Assembly (NCBI GenBank): GCA_964019155.1
Contig: OZ025241.1
Span: forward strand, 88,953,228 to 89,017,227
Direction: 5' to 3'
Length of the DNA: 64,000 nucleotides
DNA from: Osedax fenrisi
Lineage: Eukaryota; Annelida; Polychaeta; Sabellida; Siboglinidae
Shown here one piece after another: positions 38,001-51,800 of this stretch; positions within the stretch are counted from its first letter, which is position 1; every line of letters starts with the position of its first letter. Both the position numbers and the translations under genes were made by a program. Under the pieces are notes generated by a model. It was given only the letters and a program-made list of their open reading frames with translations. It ran no database searches and was not told the DNA's origin.

Positions 38001-41000
38001 ACATTTATTTAAATTAATTGCTAATGACAAATATTCTGTGAAGCATTTTTAAAATACATTTAAATACATTTAATTAAATTATTTTTAATAAATAATATAT
38101 ACATTTATTTAAATTAATTGCTAATGACAAAGATTCTGTGAAGCATTTTTTTCTTCGGAAAATCTTTGTTAATTACCACAGACAATCAATCTTGTGTTTA
38201 ATGTAAACAACAATTTTCATTTACAATTAGTAGTTTTCAACCAATTATTTTCAATAATTATATAGGAAACATTATTGATATTATATATTTATTTAATTTA
38301 CTGTATATATTTAATTAAATAATAAAAAAGGTATTTTTTAGTTCACATAATACGTAACGTATTTGTTATTTATTTTGTTGATAACATCAAAATGATTATT
38401 TAAAATAATTATCACTCATTAATAGAATATTATTTCCGTATTATCACCAAATTCGTTTCTAGAATTTTCGCTTGTTAATTTAAGTTTCTATTTATTTAAA
38501 CTCTATAAATTTAATATTAATTTAATTATATATATATAATATATAATAAATATATATTGATTTATATATTAATAAAATAATTACGGAATCATTTAATAGG
38601 AACATGGTCTAAAGCGACGCGCTATTTTAAATGAAAATATCCATAATTTTGTTCAGTGTATAATAATCATTATAATAATAATTCAATATACTATATAATA
38701 AGTAAGTGAGTGTAAGAAATATATACTTCAAAATATAGTTTGCGTTTAATCCACTAACAACGCCGACCGTATCGATTTTTAAAAACAAATATCATGACAC
38801 TAGCGACTCCATTTTATCCTTAATCATTAAGTTAATGCATTTAACAATGTATGGAATTTTATTTTAAAATGACCATATTTCAAGTTTAGATTAAAAATGA
38901 TGCAATTTAAAATCTATTTTATATACGGCCATACCAAAGTTAAATCATTTCAATACAATATTGAAAATAATAAACTTGGATACAAAAAAATTACTTATAT
39001 TAACAAATTAAATTAGGGGAACATTCATTATTGGTTTGTATAGAAATGTATATTATAAAATATATTATTTAAACAAACACTTTTTAATTTATTAAATATT
39101 AAATATATAGTTTTATAATAACAACTATAATCATTATAATATATTTATATATATTAAATATAATATTCTATTGTAATATAGAAGATGTTAAATATATATA
39201 ATATTCATATATAAAATGTTAGATTAGATAATAATAAATTATATTATTTGTAAAATATTAACACTGAATTATATAATATTGAAATTATTTAGTAATATAT
39301 GTAACTGTTAAGAGATGTACACATCGCGAGCAACAACCACAGCGACTTATTGCTATAATTGTTGTTCAGACAAAATTATTGAGGGTGTCCAAACCGCGAC
39401 TTTTTGCAGGGTAAACATTATGTATGTGTTCAGATAGTGAGCATCTGGTAGTTACGTGATTAATGAATATTAAAACTTCCGTTATAGAATTATTTATAAT
39501 TATTTGAATTTTTATTTTCTCTTTATTTAAACATGGATAATAATGATATATGCACTCTAATTAAGTCAGAATTTCTCAAGTATAATACTTTAATTTGTAC
39601 TTAAATATTATAAGATTGTCTTTAATTAATGATGTATCCATTAATAAATTTAAATTAACAGTTTTAACGTTTATAAACATCCTATTGGTTGAAAACTTGA
39701 TTAACTTCAATAATTCAATTGTTTACCTTTCCATTAACTAAGAACTTTCCAAGTACTGAAAAATTGAACGTATTGAAACTGGTGGAAACCAGGTGTCAGT
39801 GCCCGGTGACTGGGTGTCACACTTATTGCCCGACCTGTTGCTCGCTTATTATGTATTCAAATAACAAGAAACAGTATGAGCACCCATATGCTCACCAATA
39901 GTACTTTTCAAGTAGTTAACATAGATACCGGGTTCCGCGCTTGTTACCCAAGCTGTTGTACATCCCTTTATAGTTATTTTAATAGGCTCTGTTTAAATCT
40001 GACTAATGTTAAATATTAATATATATATTTAACTATCCTCTATTAAAATGTTTTAAAGTTAAAAGTGATATTAGTAATTGATTAAATATTTTAATTAGTA
40101 TTGAATTATCTATAATATTTACTTACTCTGTAAACCAGAAGTTTACTTTATCAATTACTTTATTTAAAAATAGTTACAATATATATTATTAAGATTTAAA
40201 ACTATAATATATTAAATATTTAGCTGATATTTTCTAAATATATTCTAATATTTAATATATCCTTTGTATATACTTGATTAAGATTAATTTGATAAAATGA
40301 CGTTTATAATATAATTTAAATATATAAATAATTATAGTAATATTAATTATATTAATTTCAATACTATATTTATTCTATAGGTGTTTGGATATAATCGTGA
40401 AGGCTAAGGAATAAATGTATCCAGGACCAATCATATATGCTATTTTTGAAGTAAATATTGTAAAATATTTTACATTTTATGAAGCACTAAGAAATAAGAC
40501 TACATTTATTTTATTATAAAATATTAAGAAAAAAATTATATTAAATAATTATTGTTATTTTATTATTTACATGTTTATTTTTAGATTTCATGTGTATTTT
40601 ATCCTAATGAGAAATACATATAATATGTTTTATAGTTATTTATCAGTTCTGTTAATTATTATTTTAATGTTTTACATTTATTTTTGTTATTATATATTAT
40701 ATATATATACAATGAAACCTCTATATAAGAAACTGTTTTTTTTCAATACTTTATTTATTAGAGAGGTTTTTATTAGAGAGGTTTTTACTTTTCCATTGAT
40801 TTTAAGAATTAATTTATAATTAAAAATCCATTAAAAATGTTTTATATAATATGTTTTATAGTTATTTATCAGTTCTGTTAATTATTATTTTAATGTTTTA
40901 CATTTATTTTTGTTATTATATATTATATATATACAATGAAACCTCTCTATAAGAAACTGTTTTTTTTCAATACTTTATTTATTAGAGAGGTTTTTACTTT

Positions 41001-44000
41001 TCCATTGATTTTAAGAATTAATTTATAATTAAAAATCCATTAAAAATGACCAATAGGTTATATATATATAGTATATTTATTTATTTGAAAGTAGTAATCA
41101 AAATAATAGTTTAGAAATATGATCTATTTAAAATAGTTTTCAATAATTTTATATATTTTATAATATAAAAAGTTGTATCATCAATAACTTCAAGGATAAA
41201 AATAACATTTATTAATTTATATTAATTAATTTTAATAAATTTAAGGATATACAATAACATTTATATATTAATTTTAATTCAATTTGAGCTATTTATGTAA
41301 TACAGAGATTTTTTAATGTGGAAAAGGTTGAATTCTAACCAAATGTGTGACAACTTTTCTTATAGAGAGGTTTCAATGTATATATATATAAAAAATATAT
41401 TACCATATTCTCATTATTTTATTTATTATAATGACTGATTGTACCAGCGCAATTTTTTTTTATTGAATAATAAAATGTAACATAAATATAACAAAATAAT
41501 AAATTATAATATCTAAAGAAAAATATGAATAAACTAAATTACAAAATATTGATATATTGTGATTAGTAAAAATTATAAAGAGGTGTTTTTAGTAGATTTA
41601 TCATTATTAGTTGATTTAGTAGATTGTAGAATATATGCCAAATTATTCTATATACAACGACCTGATATAACACATGCATAAATATTGGTAGAATAAAGAA
41701 TACATTTATATGGTATGGGTAAGAAGTAGTCGAATGGAGAGATACTATGGGTATGAATTTAAATTAAGTAACCAAAGGTATTCAGATCGGAAGTGGTGAA
41801 GGGGGTTATGAAATATAAGCAGGTACATGTGATATAATATTTAATTAATAACTAATGTGACCACTTGGAAATATTTATATGAGATCAACAATTAATTTAT
41901 TGATGGACACATTATAAGTTATAATTTATAACCACTATATTAACATTATTCTAGTCAATATTATACATTCAAATAATTATATTTGATTATAGTGTATATA
42001 TATATATATAGATTTTACTTATTTAATTATTAAACTATTTTATTAAGAAATGTATTTTACGTTTATTATTACAATATACATTATTTCTATATTTCTTTAA
42101 TTTAATACTTTATCAATAAAACTAAGACGTCTTATTATTTTGATTGAGTATTATTCTTTTTGTATTTAAATTTGTCTGTTATTGTTTTGATTATTTATAC
42201 TTTATATAACTATATATTTGTTTAAATAAACTATCAATCAATATTAAATTTCACATTTATTTATTTCATAGATATTTATAAATATTATTACATTATAATA
42301 TTCCGAAATTTTGGTTTCTAAACCGCTATTCATATGATCAATCTATTCCAGCAATTTTGCAGCAGAATTATGAATATATGTATATTACCACTTTATGATT
42401 ATATAATCAATTTCATAAAATGAATGTGTTTTTAAGTATTCTACTAAGAAAATAGATGCTCATGTGAACACCCTAAAATGTATACCGCTAGGGGATTTTT
42501 AAACTGGAATTCTTTAGAATTTAATTGCTGTAATAGATTTATCTTGTGAACAGCAGTTAACAGAAATGTGAATTAATTGCTTATTATTAAAAATGGGAAT
42601 ATATATTATGTCAAGTTTAACTAATAATGTCCGGAAATATTTGCTAGAAAGTGATTTCCTAGCAAGTTATAGTGGGATACCCCCTTTAAAGTTAATATAT
42701 TTCCGGCAAGTTGCCGTAAAGTAAGGGGGTATCCCACTCCAATTGTGGTTAACTTGCTAGAAAATCACTTTCTAGTAAATATTTCTGGAAATAAAGGTAG
42801 TGGGATACCCCTTTAAGGGAATCCTAGTGTCACCTAATGTAGTGTGCGTTTATATGTAAATTGATTAAAAACAGTATGTACACTATACACCTTCTCTTTC
42901 AATATTTAGCCTATTTCCAACATTTATTTTTCTTTATATTTAGATTATATATATATAATAGAGTTATTTTTGTAATATAATTATATATTTCTATATAATT
43001 CATTTTTAAAATTAGAAATAATTTATATTACTAATTTCTAAATTAGAAATAATTTATATTACTAATTTCTAAATTAGAAATAATTTATATTACTAATTTC
43101 TAAATTAGAAATAATTTATATTACATATTTATAAATTAGAAATAATTTTAAATAATGAATTTTATATAGAAACATTTAACTATATTAATAAAAACCCCAT
43201 TTTAAAGATATATATATATATAATCTAAATATATAGCAAACAATTTGTTGGCAATTTTCCAAATATTGAATGATGCATTTATAGTGAAAATACTGTTTAT
43301 TATCTATTTCTATATAAACTAAATGTTATAACACTAGGATGCCCTTTAGAGTAGCGCTAGAGTTCATCTACACCATGCTATTTATAGCTCCACCGAAAAA
43401 GTTTAGGATAAAAAATTAATAAAGATAATTACATAATTTTTTTTTATTCAATAGATACTATCCTGTACATATATATTCTAATTTTTATAAATACAATTAA
43501 TTTAAAAGAATTAAAAAAAATAGTTTAAAAACTATGAATATTTTTTATTATAAATATATTACATAATCATTATTTATTTAATATATATAAATTAATATAA
43601 AATATAATATAACATAAATTAGTATTTATATAGGTTTATATGTTATACATTTACAGTAAAAATTTCAGATAAAAATAATATAAATTAAAAAAGTAGTATG
43701 CATTTACATGTAGTTACTAAGTGAAAAAGTAAAAACTTGAGAAAATGACATTCAAAGTTTTTACATATATAATCATGGATAATATGTATAAATATTCAAA
43801 TATATAAAAATACAATATAAAAACAAATATATAACATGTGATTTGTTTATTTATTTAACTCTATTTAATCTATGATCTATGCTAAAATAAATCTAGAAAT
43901 TTTTAAATTAAACGATTATTCTAATAAATCGTAATATAAGATTACATATTACAAGTATTTTCATAAATACACAATATATTAAATATAAATTTATTACTCC

Positions 44001-45852
44001 TAAAACACTTTATATTGATAGAAATACTCAAAAATATTAAAAAATATTTTAGGATATTATAAATAAAATACAGAACTTGGATAATACATAATAAAAAAAT
44101 ATTGTAAAAATTAAATTATTTAGCATATTTTAACTCCAGCGCCTACCCAAAGTACTAAATATAAAATATTATATTATGTTGTTGATCCAAATTTTATAAC
44201 TAGTATATATAAAATGTATTTTTTAGTTATATTAAATTAATTAATATTATATTTTTTAATTCCAATAATTAATTAAATATTTCAACATTTATAATTATTT
44301 AATAAATTCAGTTTGCACTCTGTAGCTTTACTTGTGATGTATTGATTCAATTTTTAAAACTGAAATATTTGTAATTTATTTATATTAGGGAATTAATATT
44401 ATATTTTTTAATTCCAATAATTAATTAAATATTTCAACATTTATAATTATTTAATAAATTCAGTTTGCACTCTGTAGCTTTACTTGTGATGTATTGATTC
44501 AATTTTTAAAACTGAAATATTTGTAATTTATTTATATTAGGGAATTAATATTATATTTTTTAATTCCAATAATTAATTAAATATTTCAACATTTATAATT
44601 ATTTAATAAATTCAGTTTGCACTCTGTAGCTTTACTTGTGATGTATTGATTCAATTTTTAAAACTGAAATATTTGTAATTTATTTATATTAGGGAATTAA
44701 TATTATCTTTTTTAATTCCAATAATTAATTAAACATTTATAATTATTTAATAAATTCAGTTTGCACTCTGTAACTTTACTTGTGATGTATTGATTCAATT
44801 TTTAAAACTGAAATATTTGTAATTTATTTATATTAGGGAATTAATATTATATTTTTTAATTCCAATAATTAATTAAATATTTCAACATTTATAATTATTT
44901 AATAAATTCAGTTTGCACTCTGTAGCTTTACTTGTGATGTATTGATTCAATTTTTAAAACTGAAATATTTGTAATTTATTTATATTAGGGAATTAATATT
45001 ATCTTTTTTAATTCCAATAATTAATTAAACATTTATAATTATTTAATAAATTCAGTTTGCACTCTGTAGCTTTACTTGTGATGTATTGATTCAATTTTTA
45101 AAACTGAAATATTTGTAATTTATTTATATTAGGGAATTAATATTATATTTTTTAATTCCAATAATTAATTAAATATTTCAACATTTATAATTATTTAATA
45201 AATTCAGTTTGCACTCTGTAGCTTTACTTGTGATGTATTGATTCAATTTTTAAAACTGAAATATTTGTAATTTATTTATATTAGGGAATTAATATTATAT
45301 TTTTTAATTAAATATTTCAACATTTATAATTATTTAATAAATTCAGTTTGCACTCTGTAGCTTTACTTGTGATGTATTGATTCAATTTTTAAAACTGAAA
45401 TATTTGTAATTTATTTATATTAGGGAATTAATATTATATTTTGTAATTCCAATAATTAATTAAATATTTAAACATTTGTAATTATTTAATGAATTCAGTT
45501 TAGTTGTTTAATAATATTCTGTAGCTTTACTTTTGATTCAATTTTTAAAACTGAAATTTTTTAGAATTTAAATATATTTTTTATGATATTTATTTTATGG
45601 CTTTCTCTACGTTTATATATTGATATATAAAATTTATATAATATAATTTAATATTTCCAGAGTAAAGTTTGGACAACTAGGATGTGCCAAATTACAATTT
45701 AATTCACCTCATGGTTTCTGTCTTGGTATAGATGAGGAAATTATTATTGCAGATACAAATAATCATCGTATTCAGGTTATTATATTGATTATACAATTAA
45801 CATTTATTATTTTTAATTATTCTTTTAATTCAGAAAATGTAGTATATTTTAT

Positions 45853-45883
<31 letters not shown>

Positions 45884-48800
45884 TAGTATTTTGTTAATCA
45901 ATGCTTATATTAAATTGATTATATCATACTTATCTTATATATATATGTATCAGAAATACATGCATAATATTATTCACCAATCTCCTAATTTATTATAATT
46001 ATATTTATTTTATATTTAAATTATCTCTAAGATAGATAAAATTAATTATTATATTGATATCCAAAATTGATATTATTTATAATTCATAATTTTCTTATAT
46101 TTTTATTAGTTTTTAAACTAAAATTAATATATTTACAATTTATTAAATTATCATTAACAATAATTAATAATAATATTGAATATGGCCACCGTTTTTTTTA
46201 ATTATCATTACATAGGTAAACTTTAACATATATTGTACATGAATTGTCGTATACAATAAATGTATAAATTATTTATTAAAAATATTTCACTTAAACAATT
46301 TGTATAATTTAAATTAAACATTTTATTTTATATTATCTAAATGGAGAATATCAAATATTGTCCCGGTATGTTTTGATTACCATTGCAGAGGTCAACTTTA
46401 AAATATTTTACATGTATTGTTGTATAATTTATAATTATAATAACAACTAATTTATATATATCTTATAATATATGCTATATGTGGATTTTACAAATAATTT
46501 GTTGATGTAATTTCAATAAATATTTTGCATGTACACTAATGTGTCATGTTACATGACTCGTGTATAAAAACGAGTATTTTGAATTTATCCTCATATCGTA
46601 ATCAAAATAAACGGGGACCATATTCGATATAGATCATAATTAATATGTGCATTGAAAAAACTCATTCAAATTGAAAATATCATATAACTTTTTAATAGAT
46701 ACAATAGTTATATTAATAAAATATTCTTTCACCCTTTAAAATCCTGGCGTCATGAACTGCCATGTCTCAAATATGCACACGAGTAAATCGTCGTTTTATT
46801 TATTATAGGATTTAAAAAAAGTTATCTATATATATTTTAGTTTTTGAGAATGTTCATCTAATAAAACTGTATATAATATTAATTTTAAAAATTAATATAT
46901 TATTAACAAATTATTAATGCAAATTTTATATATCATCAATATTATTTATTAAACAAGTTCATCTAGTAACTTTTTATATCATCATTTTAATTATAACAAT
47001 ATTCCAATTTTATTATAAATATAATATAAACATCAAAACAAATAGTTCTTAAAATAAAAATCATTTCAAATTTAAATCAATAACAGAAATTAAACTATGT
47101 AAATATATAAATTAAAATTAACAATAATTATTGAAATGTCGAAAGTTGTTTTATAATTTTTCTGCATTATATTTTTGTTAAATGCGTATATATATTCTTA
47201 CATTAACATGTTGCAATGCTTTATTTTGAGGAATTTTACAAATGTCTGACTCAAATAATAAGATAAATGCTGACAAATCTCTCAAATTAGTATTGAATTT
47301 TAGTACAGATGAGTATGTTAATTTATAAAATTAGTAAAATAACTTATTAATTATAATTATTGATAATTATCAATATATATATAAATATTTTATATATTAT
47401 TTTTATTTGAAATTTATATTTATTTAAATACAAAATTATTATAGTTCATTAAATATAATATTATGAATAATATTTATCTACTATTTTTGTCATCAGACTA
47501 ATATAATATATACTAATAAAAATAAATTAATACACATTTTTTTAAAACATCCATATAATTTTTTTTATTATATTTTTATTTTATATATACATAATCTATG
47601 CATTTAAGTATTATTTATAATTAGTGGGTCATAAAATGTTATTACATAATATTCAATTTAGAGTGAATTTTTCTAACATTTTTAATAGATATCTATTTAA
47701 TTTAAGTTTCATTTTGCTTTATTTATAATATACAGGATATATATATTTTAAATGTTATCAATCCCATTTAAGGGCATACGCTTAACCTGAGAATTCAATG
47801 TACAAATATATGGTTTTTTATTGTTTTTAAAAGTCTATTAGTCTAAAAAATAATTAAGTTATTTTAATTCTGTAAATGGCATATTATAGTGTGGAATGTT
47901 ATTTACAAGAAATTGTATGGATCATAAGATATAATTATTTATTTTCGGAAATACAAGACATCTAGTAATAGTAACAACATTATTTTTTTTTGAAACTATT
48001 TTTATATATGATATAGTAAAAATAATTGAATAAGCCATACAATTTTATAATATAGACATATAAAGTGATATATACTGAAAATGTCATCAAATTTATGAGC
48101 ATTATTTTTAGAGTAGTTAAATTTTTAAGATTTAAATTTAGGCTAAAATAATTATTCTGAGATAATCGGGTTTGAAAAAATGACATTTAAAATATTTGTA
48201 TACATAAAAGGTGATGTTTAAATGTAAAATAATTTTAAAAGTTTGATTTGTATGCTTTATTGATCGTTTTATGATGTAATATTTCGATATGTTATAGATA
48301 AATATATAATTTATCAACAACAACAATACAACATTTTATTTTGAATGATTTTTTCAGGTCAAGCATATGCCCTTAAAATAATTAAATAACATTATTTTTG
48401 AAATGCCTACATTTTTAATATATTTACAATTATATAAAAAAATAAATCACAATAGATTCTCAATTTTAGTATAAATAACAAAATATGACATGTTAGTTTT
48501 CATGTTTTGATTTAAATCACATTTTGATTATATTAATAAAATTAATTAAATGGATATATTATAGAATATAATTTATTTATAGTAACACTAAAGGGGGTGT
48601 ACACATCAAGAGCAACGAGTGCCGGTGTCATATAATACTTCGTCCCCATCCCAAAAATCGTCCCCGATTGTCACGTGACAACAAAATCGATGATATTTCA
48701 CTAAATACACATACGAATCGCTTCAAATGTAAACCACATATAACTAGTATATATATACACACATGTGGGAAAAATCAACGTCAAATTATGCTTTAAAATA

Positions 48801-51800
48801 AAGTAATACTCAAATATATAAAGTAGAATGGAGATGACTTTAAAAATACAAGATTAAACGATAATAAATTAATATTTTAAAATTCTGAATCGACAGAAGT
48901 TATTATTTTTCAATTATAAGTATAATACTATAAGATCGTATTATAAAATTGTCTCTATATACCATTTTAATTAAAAAACATTATACTCATTTATATTCGT
49001 GAATATAAACCTTTACCAAAGGGCGTTACTTATACTCTATTTATAACTTAATGCGGGTGTCGCGCGCTCAACACCCGCATTAAATTCAAATTACAACTAT
49101 TTCAGTAATTAACTGAAAATGCGTATAATGTTTTTTAATTAAAATGGTATATAGAGACAATTTTATAATACGATGTTATAGTATTATACTTAAAATTGAA
49201 AAATAATAACTTCTGTCGATTCAGAATTTTAAAATATTAATTTATTATCGTTTAATCTGGTATTTTTAAAGTCATCTCCATTCTACTTTATATATTTGAG
49301 TATTACTTTATTTTGAAGCATAATTAGACGTTAATTTTTCCCACATGTGTGTATATATATACTAGTTATATGTGGTTTACATTTGAAGCGATTCGTATGT
49401 GTATTTAGTGAAATATCATCGATTTTGTTGTCACGTGACAATCAGGGACGATTTTTGGGATGGGGACGAAGTATTATATGACACCGGCACTCGTTGCCAG
49501 TATTATGCTAGCACAAATTATATATATATAAATATATTTATATATATATAAATATGTGTGTGTACGTGTATACTATATTATAATACAACTATGGAGATTC
49601 ATTATATATATACATAGAGCTAGAGAGAAATACTTTCTAGCTCTATGTATATATAAATTGTCTGTAGGTCACTACCACAATGCAATGCGTTGTTTACCAT
49701 TCCGGTAACGAGTACTGCAAAATTCAACCTGTTGAATTACTGGCACTCAGTGCTAGCACTGGATACCAACAGTTTTCTCGACGATGCTAGCACTTTAGAT
49801 GTACACATGGGGAGCAAATTTACGAATAGAACATTTCAAGTATTTACTGAGCCACTTTGTGCTAGCACAAAGTTAGCTCACTTGCGCTCCCCATATGTAC
49901 ACTAAGCTGGAGCGGCTCGGTCTTTTTTTGTTGAAAATTGCTGCACCTTCTAGCATTTAATGTTTGGAGTATTTCTGTAACAATGGTATACTTTTTTTTT
50001 ATTTATATGTAGTATTCGCCGTGCGCCAGAGCTTTTAAAAATACCTATAAATATTTTTCTATAGAAAAAATACCGCTATTACCTATATTGAAATCACATG
50101 ACAATTACATTATAAACCACTAATTTTCAAATTTATATTCATTTTTATATACTTTTTAACCACGAACCTTCTTACTAATACACCTTTTTATATTTTATAT
50201 AAACCCAAACCATTTACTAAATGACAAATAACAACATATATGGATATAATCGGCTAATCTCACTGTATAAATAATAACTATAAAGATATTCGAATATGGG
50301 ATATTGGTACTAAAATGAGATTTTATATATTTATGCTATTATAATAAAATTTGTATAATTGGAATGCTTATCAAATTCTATAATAGAAGTCATATCTTAG
50401 TTTTTTTTATTTTTTATTTAAAAAAAAGTTATGACCACAATTGTGAAAAAAAATTAGTAAAAATGTTAAATTTTGTAGATAGAAATTATGAATGTATTAA
50501 TTTATTTATAATACATATTATAACATAACTCATTCAATAATGAATATTATATAATGAAATTAACATCATATATTTATTATAAATATAGCTATCTAAATAT
50601 TTATAGAAATAAAAAAAATATCAGCATTTCTGACCAATATGGGGAAAATTGGGATTTTTTTGTTAATAATATTTTTTTTATCTAAAATTAATATAATTTA
50701 TATTTTTACAAAGCTCTTTAAATTCTATAATGTAAGTTGTATCTTGGTTTTTACAAATTTACAAAAGAAAAAAAATGATAGAACAAACTAATAATTTAAA
50801 ATTTATAAAAAAATAAGATAAAAAGTAAAATATATTTAAAAATATTTCTAACGATTTAAATTCTTTAAAAAAACCCTATTATTAATCCAGTCGATTGAAA
50901 ATTTTTTTTTGTAATAGTGCGTAAACTTTTTTTTTTTCAAATATAAAATTTATCATATTTTTAAATTAAAATAGTGAATAAATAACCATATGGTATACTA
51001 TACATTATTTTTTTAAAATTAATTTCATGTAATAGTACACTCATATACTTATGTATATATATTTATGTTTATATTTTATTATAAATGATTTTTTTTTAAT
51101 TAAAATTAAAATATTTTGTATTTTTCCAAAATTTCCTGGAAAATCGAAAAAAAATATTGTACAAATATTATCTTATACATAAATATATAATTCAAACTAT
51201 AATTGCAGATAAAACTACAAAAAAAAATGTTAATGATGTTAAATCGAAGTTTCAAATATTTCCTATCTCCTCCATGTTAAACTTCCTATCTCTTCATGTT
51301 AAAGTTTAATGAGGTGGCGCATCTCCAATAATTAATTTTTTTAATTTTTTTTTTTTTCTATTAAATTTATTATGTTATCTAGTTCATATAAAAAAAAGTG
51401 CATCAATTTTCACAAAAAACTTACCGAGCCGCTCCAGCTTAATGTACACCCTGGACAAAAAAGGACATTTTCCACTGATAAAGCATAATATTTAGAAATA
51501 GTATGTTTTTGAATTTTTATTTTAATAATTAAAATTATATATAAATTTCATATTGTATTATAGATTTATGCAAAAAATGGAGATTTTGGTTACATGTTTG
51601 GAAAACCAGGACGTGATGAAGGAGAATTATGGTACCCTCGAAAAGTGGCTGTTATACGCCATACTGGAAATATAATTATATGTGATAGAGGAAATGAACG
51701 ATCTAGAATGCAGGTTTAATTTATATAATTTTATAAAATATTTATAATATAAATCTATTCATTTAAAATAATATATATTTGTGAATACAAATAAAAAAAA

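Larger units (their letters stand above)
34594..45660 (+). other. brat intron 8, 11 kb
   Basis: The largest intron. It contains a 2.5-kb TIR-like element (35081-37593), a 100-bp tandem duplication (about 37967-38165), family K element (39309-39972), a pogo-type MITE (40934-41378), family D MITE copy 2 (42620-42820), a 31-bp tandem repeat (43000-43165) and a 150-bp tandem array (44236-45560). The exon 8/exon 9 phases agree, so no coding exon needs to be placed here. Confidence 0.7.
45776..51563 (+). other. brat intron 9 with several transposons
   Basis: A 5.8-kb intron containing a TIR/MITE group (46177-46630), foldback A (48612-49497), a short hairpin (about 49595-49650) and element F (49903-51441). 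A possible unrelated start exon is at 47242-47312. The remainder is AT-rich without exons. Confidence 0.7.

Noticed and set aside
40380..40415. An extra NHL exon (acceptor TATAG followed by VFGYNREG)
   Set aside because: A stop follows at once, it lies before the first NHL exon and the exon 8/exon 9 phases already match.
44236..45560. CRISPR-like repeat array
   Set aside because: The units are contiguous, 139-152 bp long, with no unique spacers, and lie in an intron of an animal gene.
49690..49905. 71-codon plus-strand open frame
   Set aside because: It lies inside repeat family K, contains repeated GTGCTAGCAC palindromes, and shows no known domain.
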